A DNA stretch of 64,000 nucleotides from Meandrina meandrites (Eukaryota > Cnidaria > Anthozoa > Scleractinia > Meandrinidae): NCBI GenBank assembly GCA_963693305.1, contig OY855908.1, positions 32,176,305 to 32,240,304 on the forward strand, in the 5' to 3' direction. The translations under genes were made by a program, and so were the position numbers. Shown here piece by piece: positions 23,344-35,217 of the stretch (positions within the stretch are counted from its first letter, which is position 1; each line of letters opens with the position of its first letter). The notes under the pieces were generated by a model. That model made no database searches, was not told where the DNA came from, and saw only the letters and a list, made by a program, of their open reading frames with translations.

Positions 23344-23608
23344 TTGTTCACTTGAATTGTGTAAGTTGTGTGGCGGCCACGGGAGGTTGGCGCCCCTTTG
23401 TTCCCCACACTCCCGCTGGATGACTGATTACTAGTTACTTTCAGTCAAGCTATCCTAAATTGCCTTTTTGAAGTTGTTTTTTGGAGCGTTTATAATGAAA
23501 TTTGAGTGAATAAATAGCTAGGTGGTATTTGTCTCACCTCCGCCCTACCACTGGAGCAATACGAATTTGCATGCGAATTATGCACCACAAGAAACAATCG
23601 GATTTTTG

Positions 23609-23742
23609 AAAGTGATAAATGATCATCGCAGTGAATTTCCAATTTACATGTAAGCAATTGGAATAATGAAGCTTTGAAAAAAAATTCAGGACTTCAAGAG
23701 CCTTCCGCAGTTTATATATGAATCATTTTATATATTTTACGT
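23609..23742. mobile_element. SINE remnant upstream of GPCR copy 4
   Basis: It carries the same body (ATCGCAGTGAATTTCCAATT) at the same site as the insert at 5956, between CAATCGGATTTTTG (23595-23608) and CAATCGGGTTTTTG (23743-23756). The right half is deleted. The shared insertion site makes copies 1 and 4 sisters. Confidence 0.7.
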
Positions 23743-24066
23743 CAATCGGGTTTTTGGCAGTCTGCCTCCTTTAATTGTAGTTTATATATAAAAGTTTAAA
23801 GTTCTTATATATTTAAGTTTTCTATATTAAAAAACCCATTGTTTTTGGAAGAATTGTTTATTTAAAAAGTTAACAGATGTCCCTTTTAAACAGAAATACA
23901 CTTTCCCTGTTTTATGCAGATTCTCAAGCGATATCAGTTTTCAGCATGATACTGTTCAAAAAATTACTGTGCGTACTTGATACGATATTCTCTTTGGAGA
24001 GAATGTTCGTTGCTCAGGATCGAAGTTGAACTGCCATTCTGTAACGAAACAAAAAGCTTGCGAAAT

Positions 24067-24972
24067 ATGTCCTCTCAAGAAACAGTGTTTTCATCCAACC
24101 GGGAAAACATCACCCGTGCTTTAAAAAACGTCCTGGTAATAAATTGCGCTGTGAACCTTCCTCTCGCTTTAATATCGATAATCGGGAACACATTGGTGCT
24201 ACATGCAGTGTGGAAAACGCCCGCTCTTCGTTCACCATCAATGGTTTTACTCTGTGGCTTGGCGTTCTCTGATCTTGCTGTTGGAGCAATTGTACAGCCG
24301 TTGTTTATCGTGGTCGCTTTAGCACAACTTTATCCTCAATCCCTAGGACTTAAACATTTCTTCTTGAGCGTTTACAACATATTTGGTTTCTCTTTATGTG
24401 GAATATCTCTTTGTACAATCACCGCCATAAGCATTGACAGGCTAATCGCCGTTCACAAGCCTCTTCAGTATCAAAATATTGTCACAATTCCACGAGTAAG
24501 ATGCATTCTCGTGGTGATCTGGACAAGTTGTGTAATTTTAGCAAGCGCACACTTTTGGCAGCAACTGATTCGGCTAGTTGCAATTATAGTTGTGATATGT
24601 GCCTGTCTGTGTATTTCAGCTATTTCTCATGTAAAAATATGCAAAACTGTTCGCCATCATCAGAATGCGATTCACATTCAGCTTCAAGCGGTTGAAGCTA
24701 ACTCTGGAAGTGTTAACAATATGTTGGCCCTGAAAAAGTCTGCATTTAACGCTTTTTTACTTTTTCTTGTGCTCGTTATCTGTTACTGCCCTTATTTTGT
24801 TGCTTATGTCGTGACTTCAGTTAATCCATTCAATGTTTTCGTTATTCGCTCTCTTACTTCAACTATCGTGTTCATTAACTCTTTTTTAAATCCATCTTTG
24901 TATTGTTGGCGATTACGCGAGATACGAGAAGTTGTAAAACAGACTTGCCGTGAAGCGGTTTGCTGCAAATAA
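24067..24972 (+). CDS. Class A GPCR copy 4 (MECA-like, orphan)
   Basis: Single-exon, 301 aa. I chose the ATG at 24067 (MSSQETVFSSN) over the upstream in-frame ATG at 23977 because it aligns with the starts of copies 5 and 6 and keeps the conserved leader noncoding. NIT glycosylation site, GN in TM1, D in TM2, DRLIAVHKPLQY, ICYCPYF and NPSLYCWR in TM7, with a CCK end. Loop 1 reads VALAQLYPQSLGLKHFF, like copy 1, and the SINE upstream is shared with copy 1. TM7 is slightly altered (NSFLNPSLY). Otherwise intact. Confidence 0.88.
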   Translation: MSSQETVFSSNRENITRALKNVLVINCAVNLPLALISIIGNTLVLHAVWKTPALRSPSMVLLCGLAFSDLAVGAIVQPLFIVVALAQLYPQSLGLKHFFLSVYNIFGFSLCGISLCTITAISIDRLIAVHKPLQYQNIVTIPRVRCILVVIWTSCVILASAHFWQQLIRLVAIIVVICACLCISAISHVKICKTVRHHQNAIHIQLQAVEANSGSVNNMLALKKSAFNAFLLFLVLVICYCPYFVAYVVTSVNPFNVFVIRSLTSTIVFINSFLNPSLYCWRLREIREVVKQTCREAVCCK

Positions 24973-25269
24973 AAATATTCATTCCATGTATCTGTAAAGC
25001 TATAGATCGTATGATCACTAAGTTGTTTTTGTCGTGTTAGTTATATATTAGTCGTTTTTCAAGAGATGAAACCTCAATCTAGACGAACTTCAGCAAGTGA
25101 TGTTTCGTATAGCGCCCTGTTTCGTACATTTGGTTCAGTCTTTCTTTTTAGGTCGACTTCCAATAGCGATTGCGCACTGTTCTTAAGACGTCACACTGGC
25201 TCAGAATTCGACAAAAAACCTTTATTTAGCCACATAGAGGAGCTAAACGTTGGTTTAAGTCTAAATATT

Positions 25270-25571
25270 TGTTCGTACGGGTCATGGAAAACCTAGGAAG
25301 TCGTGAAATTTTAGAATTTCATTTTCCAGGCCTGGAAAGGCATGGAATTTAAGTGTGGGTCATGGAAAGTCATGGAAAATGATGTTTATTAAAAAGTACA
25401 AAATTAAGTATTTCTAGGTTTTTTTCGCGTAGAAAATGGTAGAAACGTACCCAAAATGAAAGATGATTTCCAAATAAATGGTCAAATTTAGGTCATGGAA
25501 AACTTGGAGAAGTCATAGAAAAGGTCATGGAAAGTCATGGAATTTCAAAAGCTCGAAAGAGTACGACCCTG
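25270..25571. repeat. hAT-like element copy, unit 3
   Basis: Near-identical to 18705-19001, starting TTCGTACGGGTCATGG and ending GTACGACCCTG, followed by AGAAGATTCAC. Confidence 0.55.
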
Positions 25572-25806
25572 AGAAGATTCACACAGTCCTAAGAGCCCGG
25601 TTTCACTGACTGTGCAACACAACAGAGCTGACCATGGGACTGAATAAGCTATCATGCCAGGAAAAACTATACAACAACAACAACACTTGCGCTTTATTTG
25701 CATGACCATAAAACATTACAGTATTGCAAAAGCATAACAATAATAATAACAATAACAATAATTACAATAAAAAGTCATTAAACAAAACTAATCAAATAAT
25801 CAGTGA

Positions 25807-28360
25807 TCAAGAATTTGATAACAATTTGTCTCTCATTTCAAAACAGGACGATATAAACTCCACTAATTGCATATTAACATAATAGTCAGTGGAGTTCATT
25901 AATTGCACAATCAAGGCTGAAATTGATAACTGCTTGGGATTCGAAATTACATGATCTATTTTACTGAAAAAGTTGTCTCTAAGTGATGAATATCTTGGAC
26001 AATGAAATAGTAAATGGGTTTCATCTTCAACATTATGCCCACAAATAGTGCATAGTCTGTCACTTCTGGGGATGTTGTTATATCTTCCTGTTTCAATCAG
26101 GAGTTTGTGATTACTTATTCTAAGTTTTACAAGCGTCTTTCGATTAGGATTTTTTCTAGTCAAATCTAAATAGGGCGAAGGTGTATAACTGTCTTTAAAA
26201 TTATTATAAAATTCTAGTTTTTGAGAATTACAAAGGGAGTGTTTCCAATGGGCGATATATTTCTTTTTCATTTGATCTACAAGGTGTGTTATCTTGGTGT
26301 CATCTAAAGTGTCATGATTAAAGTTAAAGGAAATGTCATAATAATTGAGCATATTTATAAGATTGGAATAGAAACTATTTTTACCATTACCGTGCAAATC
26401 TATTGACATTATCAGTGATTGCACGACGAAGGAGTTTTGATCTTTGTTTTGAAGATAACTTATGTACTTAAGAATTCGTTTATTTATGTCAAAGGTTAAA
26501 GGGAATCGACCCATTTCAGCCCGGCATGCAATATTAGATGCCTTGGTATTAACTTGTAAGTAACGTTTGCAAAATTGTAAGTGACTTTTTTCAATTGGTG
26601 AAGTGTCCCAAGACTTGAAATCTGATTTAGCAAAGACACCCCAGGCTTCGCTATTATAAGTCAAAATGGGAGAAATCATCGTGTCAAAAATTTTGCAAGC
26701 AAGAGAGGGTTTTAAACTGCTAAAGTCAACGTGCCGTCTTAAAGCAAAGAGAGCATGAAGAGCCTTTTCTCTCAAGTGATCCAGCGACAGTGTGAAATTT
26801 CCAGATGAAGAAATTCGCGTTCCTAGATAAGTATAATTCTGAACAGTGTCAATCTTTTCTTTGTCAATATAAAAGTTACATTCATATTTTTTCTTAGGAT
26901 TGATCTGTAACATCCACGATGTACAGTACTGGGCTAATGCATTGAGACAATTTTGCAGCCCTGTTTTTGATCGTGATAGTATAATCAAGTCATCTGCATA
27001 CAAAAGAGAGTTTAATTTGGTTCCATTGGGTAAAACAAATGGATCAGATAGAATATTGTCGAAAGAGAAAGGTAAGTCGTTAATGTATAGGTTAAACAGA
27101 AGTGGACTCAGAATGCAGCCTTGGCGTACACCTCTTGCATATTGAAAAGGTCGCGTTTGGTTATTGCCAATCCTTATAGAACCGGTAGAATTGTAGTAGA
27201 GGCTTTTGATTAGGTTATAAAAATTTCCTCCTCCCCATCGTGCCATACCGAGTCGAAAGCTTTCCTGAAATCGACAAAACAGGCATATACCTTTTCATGG
27301 TGACAATTAACGTACTTATCTATCAATGTTCGCAAAGTAAGAACATGGTCTGCAGTTCGGTTATTCAGTAAAAATCCGATTTGAGATTTGTGAAGGATGT
27401 TCAACGAGTTGACACGTTCTAGAAGTCTTTGGTTTAAAATCGAACAAAATAACTTTCCTAGACAGCTAGAAACGCAAATTCCTCGGTAATTTGAGGGGTC
27501 ATTTCTTCCACCAGACTCGAATATTGGTGTAATGAGCCCACCACACCACATTTGAGGCATTGATCCCGAATCAAGAATATTGTTGAAAAGTTTCTGATAA
27601 ACGAGTATCATTTCATTTAAACTAGTTTTAATCATTTCGTTTCGTATTTTGTCTGAATAGGGTGATTTGTTATTCTTTAATTTTTTTACTGCTGTAAGTA
27701 TTTCGGCTTCTGTGATGAAGAAGTCCAATGGATGAGATTGCATTTCGTTGTCTTCTTGTTTTCGTAACTCATTGGTAAGGTTTTGTTCATCGGAGTTAAG
27801 AGGGTCATTTGAATGAAGAGACTGGAAATGTTTCATCCAATTTTCTTCTGAAATCGGTGGAGTATGTTTTAATTTCACTGAGTCATCAATTGATTTCAGA
27901 CAATTCCAAAAATGTTTCTTGTCTGAATCGAGGGCGGTTTCCTCTAGCTCAGAAATCTTGTTACTGTAGTATTCATTTCTTTTATTATTTAGAAGGTTCT
28001 TATACTGTTTTAAAACAGTATGATATTCTTCACGGAGAATTCATGTCTTTCTAAGCGACATTCTTTATCAAACCATTTTTTGTTTGTTGATAATTGGACG
28101 CGTTTATGTTTTTTTATAGTCTTTATCTTTAAGCAGCGTTTTGCAGTTGCGATGAAAATGTTTTCTACTTTTTTGAGGGAGATGTTAACATTTGCGGTTG
28201 ACTCGTTGTCGTTTAGAAACTCTCGAATTAACGTTTGGGTACTTGGAGACCGTAGTGCGTCTTTGAATTTTTGTGTGGAGTCATGCTCCCAGCAGAACTG
28301 TTTCGGTAAACTCGTCAAAGTATCATTTGCAGGTATTGCATCCCGATTAGAAATATTCGT
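25807..28360 (-). pseudogene. LINE reverse transcriptase, frameshifted
   Basis: Three overlapping frames (28318-28010, 27878-27210, 27246-25807) carry successive parts of a LINE ORF2. They include a linker, RT fingers with KNNKSPYSDKIRNEMIK and FRKAFDSVWHD, then YADDLIIL with the catalytic YADD, and a C-terminal CCHC-like knuckle CTICGHNVEDETHLLFHC. Frame changes fall near 28000 and at a GGAGGAGG slippery run at about 27240. Inactive by itself. Confidence 0.85.
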
Positions 28361-28626
28361 TTAAAAATTGAACTGTAACCAGGGTATGACATGTTAAAAG
28401 AGTAAAAAAGCGTTCTCTGGTTAAAAAGGTTTAAGAAAATATAAGCTTTCGGCTATTCTACTATAGCCTTTAACGAATATGAAGAATTGTAAGCGCGTGG
28501 TTGGAAATATATGCAGGGGAGGGTGTGAAAAGATTAAAAACTAAAAATACAATAGAAGTGTGAAAAGCTAAAAAATGGACTAACGAACAAGTAAAGATTA
28601 CAATAAAATAGAATAACAAGTAAAAA

Positions 28627-30086
28627 TTACAATAAAATGGAATATTGTCTTGGTAATGGTTTAGAATTGTTATCGGCGCCGACAGTTTTGGCAGTATGCC
28701 AAGATTCTAGAGTTCTTCGAACACGGTGATTGCCTTTGTCTATCACAGTAGCGCCCTCAAAGTCAATAGAATGATTGTTATGCCAAGCATGGTTGGCAAT
28801 GTTCGAGCCTCTCGTATAGTTTTTAAGATTTCGCTGATGTTCCTTTCTTCGGGTTTTAAAACATCTGCCAGTTTCTCCTACATAAGACCAACTGCAGTCA
28901 GCGCACGGAATTTTGTAGACAACATTGCATTGGAGATCCAGGGGCTGCCTGAACTTAGGAGAAGGAAATTCTTGTTGCAAGGTTTTAGCTGGTTTACTTA
29001 CAACACGAATGTCATTTTTGCGGAGTAATCTGGTAAGAGGTTCAGACAGTCCGCGGATGTAGGGAAGACATGCGAAACCCATGGATGTGTCTGATGGATC
29101 GGCCCATTTGAAGAACATGGACACCAATTCTTCTGGTGGAGGAGTTGTTGGAGCTGACTTCTTTTTTAAAATGTTAGAAATAACTGTTGATGGATAGCCA
29201 TTGGCTGTCAATGCTTCCGTAACGTGACTAGTCTCGCGCGCTTTTCCTTCACAGGTGCTAGGTAGGTTGGCTGCGCGGAATAAGAGAGTCGAGGCCGCAC
29301 TGACTTTATGTTTTGTTTCATGATGTGAGGAAAAATCCAGATATCTATCTGTGTGTGTCGGCTTCCGGTAAACGTCGATGACAGCAACACCATTTTTCCT
29401 GGAAACCAGGGTGTCCAAGAAAGAGATTTGGCCATTGTTTTCTTCTTCGATAGTAAAAACGATTTTGGAATCAATGGAGTTTAAGGTGTCATGAAAGGAG
29501 GAGACAGCGTCTTTCTTAATGATGACGAAGCTGTCGTCAACATATCGTTTCCAAACCCTTGGTGCAACTGTAGAAGTATTGATGGCTAATTCTTCAACAA
29601 CCTCCATGCAGAGATTAGCGACAATAGGGCTTACAGGGCTGCCCATAGCACAACCGTGAACCTGCTTATATACACAATTATTGTAAACAAAATAGTTATT
29701 GGAGAGGGTAAAGTCCAATAAAGAAATGATGTCGTCGGTAGTAAGGCTTGTTCTAGACGGTAAAGTACTATCATTGTTCAACTTGTTGCGAATGTAATCA
29801 CACGCTTTATTGACCGGGATAGCTGTGAAAAGCGACACAACGTCAAATGACACCATAACTTCGTCCTCGGAAATTTCCATATTGGCTACTTCTTTGGCAA
29901 ACTGTGAAGAGTTGAGAACTGAATAGCCATTGAGGTTCTGAATCGGCGATAGGATGTCAGAAAGAAACTTTGATGTGTTGTAAAGGGCAGACCCGATACT
30001 CGATACAATCGGTCGAAGCGGGAATCCTGGTTTGTGGTGCTTAATGGAACCCCGGATGGCAGGCGGAGAACCGTCTGTAGAACGAA
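28627..30086 (-). CDS. Penelope-like RT with GIY-YIG endonuclease, copy A (5' truncated)
   Basis: The frame is open from the internal break at about 30086 to the stop at 28627; the first methionine is at 29880. It encodes an RT with AMGSPVSPIVANL and YVDD, then a GIY-YIG nuclease module YKIPCADCSWSYVGETGR with the downstream TRRKEH. It is identical in protein to copy B over the shared part. It lacks the N-terminal region, so it would be inactive unless supplied in trans. Confidence 0.85.
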
Positions 30087-31754
30087 CGTGTTATTACGAA
30101 AGCTGATAAAGGGAACTGTTTTGTTGTTATGGACAGAACTGATTATGACTCCAAGATGGAAACTCTACTCAGCGACCGAGACACTTACCAACCAGTCCTC
30201 AAGTCACCATTCGCCAAAATTGAAAGGGACCTGAACAGTAGACTCCTCGTTCTCAAACGACAAAACAAGATAAACGAAACAGTCTATCAAAAACTTCGTT
30301 CTACAGACGGTTCTCCGCCTGCCATCCGGGGTTCCATTAAGCACCACAAACCAGGATTCCCGCTTCGACCGATTGTATCGAGTATCGGGTCTGCCCTTTA
30401 CAACACATCAAAGTTTCTTTCTGACATCCTATCGCCGATTCAGAACCTCAATGGCTATTCAGTTCTCAACTCTTCACAGTTTGCCAAAGAAGTAGCCAAT
30501 ATGGAAATTTCCGAGGACGAAGTTATGGTGTCATTTGACGTTGTGTCGCTTTTCACAGCTATCCCGGTCAATAAAGCGTGTGATTACATTCGCAACAAGT
30601 TGAACAATGATAGTACTTTACCGTCTAGAACAAGCCTTACTACCGACGACATCATTTCTTTATTGGACTTTACCCTCTCCAATAACTATTTTGTTTACAA
30701 TAATTGTGTATATAAGCAGGTTCACGGTTGTGCTATGGGCAGCCCTGTAAGCCCTATTGTCGCTAATCTCTGCATGGAGGTTGTTGAAGAATTAGCCATC
30801 AATACTTCTACAGTTGCACCAAGGGTTTGGAAACGATATGTTGACGACAGCTTCGTCATCATTAAGAAAGACGCTGTCTCCTCCTTTCATGACACCTTAA
30901 ACTCCATTGATTCCAAAATCGTTTTTACTATCGAAGAAGAAAACAATGGCCAAATCTCTTTCTTGGACACCCTGGTTTCCAGGAAAAATGGTGTTGCTGT
31001 CATCGACGTTTACCGGAAGCCGACACACACAGATAGATATCTGGATTTTTCCTCACATCATGAAACAAAACATAAAGTCAGTGCGGCCTCGACTCTCTTA
31101 TTCCGCGCAGCCAACCTACCTAGCACCTGTGAAGGAAAAGCGCGCGAGACTAGTCACGTTACGGAAGCATTGACAGCCAATGGCTATCCATCAACAGTTA
31201 TTTCTAACATTTTAAAAAAGAAGTCAGCTCCAACAACTCCTCCACCAGAAGAATTGGTGTCCATGTTCTTCAAATGGGCCGATCCATCAGACACATCCAT
31301 GGGTTTCGCATGTCTTCCCTACATCCGCGGACTGTCTGAACCTCTTACCAGATTACTCCGCAAAAATGACATTCGTGTTGTAAGTAAACCAGCTAAAACC
31401 TTGCAACAAGAATTTCCTTCTCCTAAGTTCAGGCAGCCCCTGGATCTCCAATGCAATGTTGTCTACAAAATTCCGTGCGCTGACTGCAGTTGGTCTTATG
31501 TAGGAGAAACTGGCAGATGTTTTAAAACCCGAAGAAAGGAACATCAGCGAAATCTTAAAAACTATACGAGAGGCTCGAACATTGCCAACCATGCTTGGCA
31601 TAACAATCATTCTATTGACTTTGAGGGCGCTACTGTGATAGACAAAGGCAATCACCGTGTTCGAAGAACTCTAGAATCTTGGCATACTGCCAAAACTGTC
31701 GGCGCCGATAACAATTCTAAACCATTACCAAGACAATATTCCATTTTATTGTAA
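30087..31754 (+). CDS. Penelope-like RT with GIY-YIG endonuclease, copy B (longer)
   Basis: The frame is open from the junction at about 30087. The first ATG is at 30129 (541 aa), but the reading starts earlier with TKADKGNCFVVMD, a conserved pre-RT motif of Penelope-like elements, so the copy is 5' truncated. RT motifs include KPGFPLRPIVSS, SFDVVSLFTAIP, AMGSPVSP and YVDD. The C-terminal GIY-YIG module has the paired cysteines CADC before YVGETGR. No internal stop, so a young insertion. Confidence 0.9.
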   Translation, partial: RVITKADKGNCFVVMDRTDYDSKMETLLSDRDTYQPVLKSPFAKIERDLNSRLLVLKRQNKINETVYQKLRSTDGSPPAIRGSIKHHKPGFPLRPIVSSIGSALYNTSKFLSDILSPIQNLNGYSVLNSSQFAKEVANMEISEDEVMVSFDVVSLFTAIPVNKACDYIRNKLNNDSTLPSRTSLTTDDIISLLDFTLSNNYFVYNNCVYKQVHGCAMGSPVSPIVANLCMEVVEELAINTSTVAPRVWKRYVDDSFVIIKKDAVSSFHDTLNSIDSKIVFTIEEENNGQISFLDTLVSRKNGVAVIDVYRKPTHTDRYLDFSSHHETKHKVSAASTLLFRAANLPSTCEGKARETSHVTEALTANGYPSTVISNILKKKSAPTTPPPEELVSMFFKWADPSDTSMGFACLPYIRGLSEPLTRLLRKNDIRVVSKPAKTLQQEFPSPKFRQPLDLQCNVVYKIPCADCSWSYVGETGRCFKTRRKEHQRNLKNYTRGSNIANHAWHNNHSIDFEGATVIDKGNHRVRRTLESWHTAKTVGADNNSKPLPRQYSILL

Positions 31755-31989
31755 TTTTTACTTGTTATTCTATTTTATTGTAATCTTTACTTGTTCGTTA
31801 GTCCATTTTTTAGCTTTTCACACTTCTATTGTATTTTTAGTTTTTAATCTTTTCACACCCTCCCCTGCATATATTTCCAACCACGCGCTTACAATTCTTC
31901 ATATTCGTTAAAGGCTATAGTAGAATAGCCGAAAGCTTATATTTTCTTAAACCTTTTTAACCAGAGAACGCTTTTTTACTCTTTTAACA

Positions 31990-32578
31990 AGAAATATTCG
32001 TGTTAATATTCAGCCAAGTCACTATTGGGCTATGATTTGATAAACAGGATGGCTCTTTAACAATAAAATTTGCTACATGTTGAAATAAATCTTGATCACA
32101 AATTGAATAATCGACGACACTTGTTCCGTTTCTACCATGAAACGTGGCTCTTCCTAATGAATCACCACTAACTCTGCCATTGAGTATTCTGAGGTCCGCG
32201 CTTCGGCAGAGTTCAAGGAGGCGCTTTCCGTGGTTATTTCCTTCTTGACAGACAGAGTCTGAATATTTTCCTGTTCTAGAGTTTAGGTCACCCATGAGTA
32301 GAATCGACCCTTGGGAAGAATAGATTTCAATGTCGTTTTCGAGATCTTCGAACAATTCGGGGTGAAAGTAATTGGAGCTGCATGGTGGAATGTAAATACC
32401 TCATACAAAGATATCTTTTGCAGTTTTTGTGTACTGTCTGCTGATTTTAAACCAGAGAAAATTTGGAGAAGCCTTTTCCACGGTAATCCAATCATGAAAT
32501 TCATTCTTGTAAAGTAAAGCTAATCCACCCGAATTTCGGCCACTTTTCGTCGTTTTCGAGGTGCCTGTAACTACAGAT
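31990..32578 (-). pseudogene. LINE endonuclease remnant
   Basis: Two frames in register (32625-32401 and 32355-31984) are separated by a stop. The APE-type core reads LLMGDLNSRTGKYSD, then SVVDYSICDQDLF and SNHSPIVTWL, corresponding to the metal-binding and catalytic DLN and SNHSP motifs. The N-terminal part is missing at the 5' truncation. Confidence 0.8.
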
Positions 32579-32965
32579 CTATACAAAAAAACGACGGTCG
32601 TCGATAGGTCTCCATGCCTTGTCACTGCCTTAGGCCAAACAACGAGGTCAATTTCGTTTCACAAATTGCAGCAGGAAATATACGAAAGATCGAGCAAGGG
32701 CATCTATAACAGAAGTCTGATATAATTATGGAGATAAAAACAGCTTTATTAAAATGAAAGTCTTTCAAACTAAAGTAAGCACACAACTATTTTAATCCCC
32801 ACAGGTCTGTATTTCAAATCGATTAAAAAGTTAGAAGCGTTATCAAAAATAAACGTTTTTCAGACACCTTAGACGCATCACCCGAGAAGAAATTAATATT
32901 GTATACTTGTTTTATTTCCTCTTTCATATCTTTTATTAATTAACTTGGTTTAATTATAAATATAA

Positions 32966-33332
32966 AACCTGTTTTAACCACTTCAGTGTTTATTTGGTGT
33001 GAGAAACTTCTGACCTCAAAATTTACTCAAAAGCGATTTGCTTGTAAAACGTAGTTGACTCTAGTCAACTTTTTGCGTGTTTGTTGTTTCTTAGCAACGC
33101 TCGATGACGTCATGCTTATTGCCAGTCAAACTGGAACCAAACCGATCATCTTGTTATGGGTTTGTTGTTGAAGTTGTCGTTGACTGGAACGCCATGTGAA
33201 GCTTCACAGAGACACGTAAAATCCATCACCGACTTGACTAGCCTCCGTTAAACTGGCGAGCTTGTTTTTGTTACCAAACTATTAACGAAAGACTCGGATT
33301 AGCGGATACTTTACAATTTTTCTACGAAATCT
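32966..33332. repeat. Array segment D, copy 3
   Basis: Homologous to 13211-13578. TTAGCAAC is at 33091-33098 and the CRE TGACGTCA at 33105-33112. The right end is fused to an AGAP exon relic, as in copy 2. Confidence 0.75.
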
Positions 33333-33355
33333 AGTTTGCAGCGGCTTCGCAAGAG
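33333..33355 (+). pseudogene. Relic of the 3' end of AGAP exon 4462-4535, second copy
   Basis: TTTGCAGCGGCTTCGCAAGA differs by one base from the parental exon end. The donor is now GTGGA. The junction on its left is the same as at 19840. Confidence 0.8.
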
Positions 33356-33793
33356 GTGGAATAACGAATGAAAAAGGCAGGACCTGATTGGAGAAAACAA
33401 AAATTATAGAGCCAATTATCATAGATTTTTTTGGCTTGAGTGAGAAACGTTGCTATATTGGATTTAGTATCTGCTTTTGATTGGATGGAAATATATTATT
33501 CCTTCTCTATGCCACTCCCATTGGTTTGAAAGAGCTGCATAAAATGTCATGAATAAATGTCGAAGCATAAATTGCAGTTGAATTACGGAAAAAAGGGGAG
33601 GGGGTGCGGTTAGATTTGGCCATTAAATTGTCAACGTCCCAGTTAGTTCGACCTGAACTGCTGCTTTGACGCTCTTTCGGGCAAAACCTTCGAGAGTCTG
33701 GGTGCCAGTGACGCAGTAGCAGATTTGATTTCCAAAGCGTACGGTCCTGTAGTTAGGAAAACCAAGTCACTAAAGTTTTCTCTTTCTGTTTAG

Positions 33794-33871
33794 GAATGAG
33801 ATGCTTAGGTCCAATTAATAGAACAACACATTCTGTCTTGTTTACAGTCAAATGACAGTGGCACAGAAAAC
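33794..33871 (+). pseudogene. Relic of AGAP exon 5572-5649, copy 3
   Basis: The acceptor CTGTTTAG is kept. The exon begins GAATGAGATGCTTAGG, so the Trp codon has become a stop and other changes follow. The donor is not recognisable. Confidence 0.8.
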
Positions 33872-33952
33872 ATATGATAATATAAAGCAAATTATTTGAA
33901 ATATCTTCCCATCTTCTGGACTGTTAACAGCTGTGGTATACAACAAGTTAAG

Positions 33953-35059
33953 TAAAGAGATTAAATTCCCGCCTCCAATTCTCAAATTTATGTTTAGATG
34001 CAATGATTTTTGTACATCCAGGATCCAATACTGTTCTGCTTCCTCCATTTCCTTGGTCCCAGTGTTAGAACTGAGACCTGCGACCTTCATTGTCTCATGA
34101 CAGTTTCACCCTTAGTTTCTTAAGAAATCGCAACACGTAGGCTGTAACCCGTAGTAGGCGCTGAAGGTTGCTGGAACGGCTAATGTCAACGACACAACTG
34201 ATGCTGAAAGGATAAGTATTCACAAAAAGAGTGGACGTTTTGAGGTTCTCTCGATGTTTTCCTGTCATTTCTGTAAAACAATCTTCAGGAATGTAATCGA
34301 TGACACCAATGTTGTTTGACCCTTCTCCACGATGGCTCGGCCACTCAGAACCCATCACCCAGAGTGCTCTTGCTGCGAGCTGGGGGGAATCCATCTTTCT
34401 TGATGGGATGTCTTTAGGATTACTGTCAGTGGGGCAGTACTTCCAGTCTTCCACTGAGAAAAGTCTTTTAATTTCATTAACTCTGTTTTGTACAAACTGT
34501 TTCCATTCTTTATCTACACCTCTAATCCAGCAAAGTGCTACTTCAGAGTTACACCAACACGTTATCGTCGTGATGGGAGCTTTACATTTCAGAGCTCCTT
34601 CCACGGCTGTAACCAATCGCGCATGTATGGCTGCTCCTAAAAGTTACAGTCTGGGGATTGTTTGGCTATGAAGGGGTGCTACTTTTGTCTTGGATGCTAC
34701 AAACTTGACAAAAGTACAAGAGGTTGTATGAGCTTGGAGGTAAACAACAGCGTTATAGGTGACTCTAGTGCGGGAAAGCATAAAGGCGGTTCTATAACTG
34801 ACTTCTGCTCATTTTTCTGGAGACTTGCGATCAGCTTATCCTACTTCACCCTTAAGTGGCCTTCCAATGTGTCGTCCCAGTCGGCCTTGCTCTCACAGAG
34901 TTCCTGAAAAAGAAGTTTGAACTGCACGACAACCGGTGATATGAAACCAATAAGATCACAGAATTTTGCTGCTACAGTAGCAATGTTCCTCTTTGTAGGT
35001 CTGCACTCTGAGGCTAAACCAGAAACCGACATCAGGTAAAAAACAAGGTTGTCCTCCAC
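33953..35059 (-). pseudogene. BEL/Pao pol remnant: RT tail, RNase H region, integrase N-terminus
   Basis: Frame pieces 35059-34841 (KRNIATVAAKFCDLIGFISP, end of RT), 34616-34095 (CWCNSEVALCWIRG and FVQNRVNEIK, then CPTDSNPKDIPSR, RNase H region) and 34090-33953 (EMEEAEQYWILDVQK, start of integrase). Stops and deletions separate them. The integrase catalytic core is absent. Confidence 0.75.
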
Positions 35060-35217
35060 AACGTTTCACTGGACTCCAAGAATCTTTTGCTCAGATTTGC
35101 CGCTCTCCTAAGCATCTCGTGATGAAGTCTTTTTGTTCTTCGTGCACTACCTCTTCAACCAAAGCCTTGTAATCAGCCAACACATCTTGCCAGATTCCGC
35201 TGTCATACATTTCTTCA

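Larger units (their letters stand above)
28361..31989. mobile_element. Head-to-head pair of Penelope-like elements
   Basis: A 3.6-kb insert in the LINE flanked by a 12-bp duplication AGAAATATTCGT (28349-28360 and 31990-32001). The left arm (about 28394-30086) and right arm (about 30295-31989) are reverse complements with no difference in the encoded 417 residues. The right copy has about 208 bp more at its 5' side, which forms the spacer. The left outer edge has about 33 bp not in the right arm. Confidence 0.9.
25675..32578 (-). mobile_element. 5'-truncated APE-type LINE, split by a Penelope-like insertion
   Basis: A minus-strand LINE inserted into array unit 3. CTATACAA flanks it at 25667-25674 and 32579-32586, and unit 1 shows the empty site near 19105. 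The 3' tail (left end) contains AATAAAGCG then a GTT-repeat tail. Reading from the right: a partial endonuclease (31990-32578), the insertion 28361-31989, then the reverse transcriptase (25807-28360). It lacks a 5' region and has several frameshifts. Confidence 0.85.

Noticed and set aside
34300..34671. A 123-aa plus-strand ORF
   Set aside because: Antisense to the BEL/Pao RNase H region, whose minus-strand motifs are clear.
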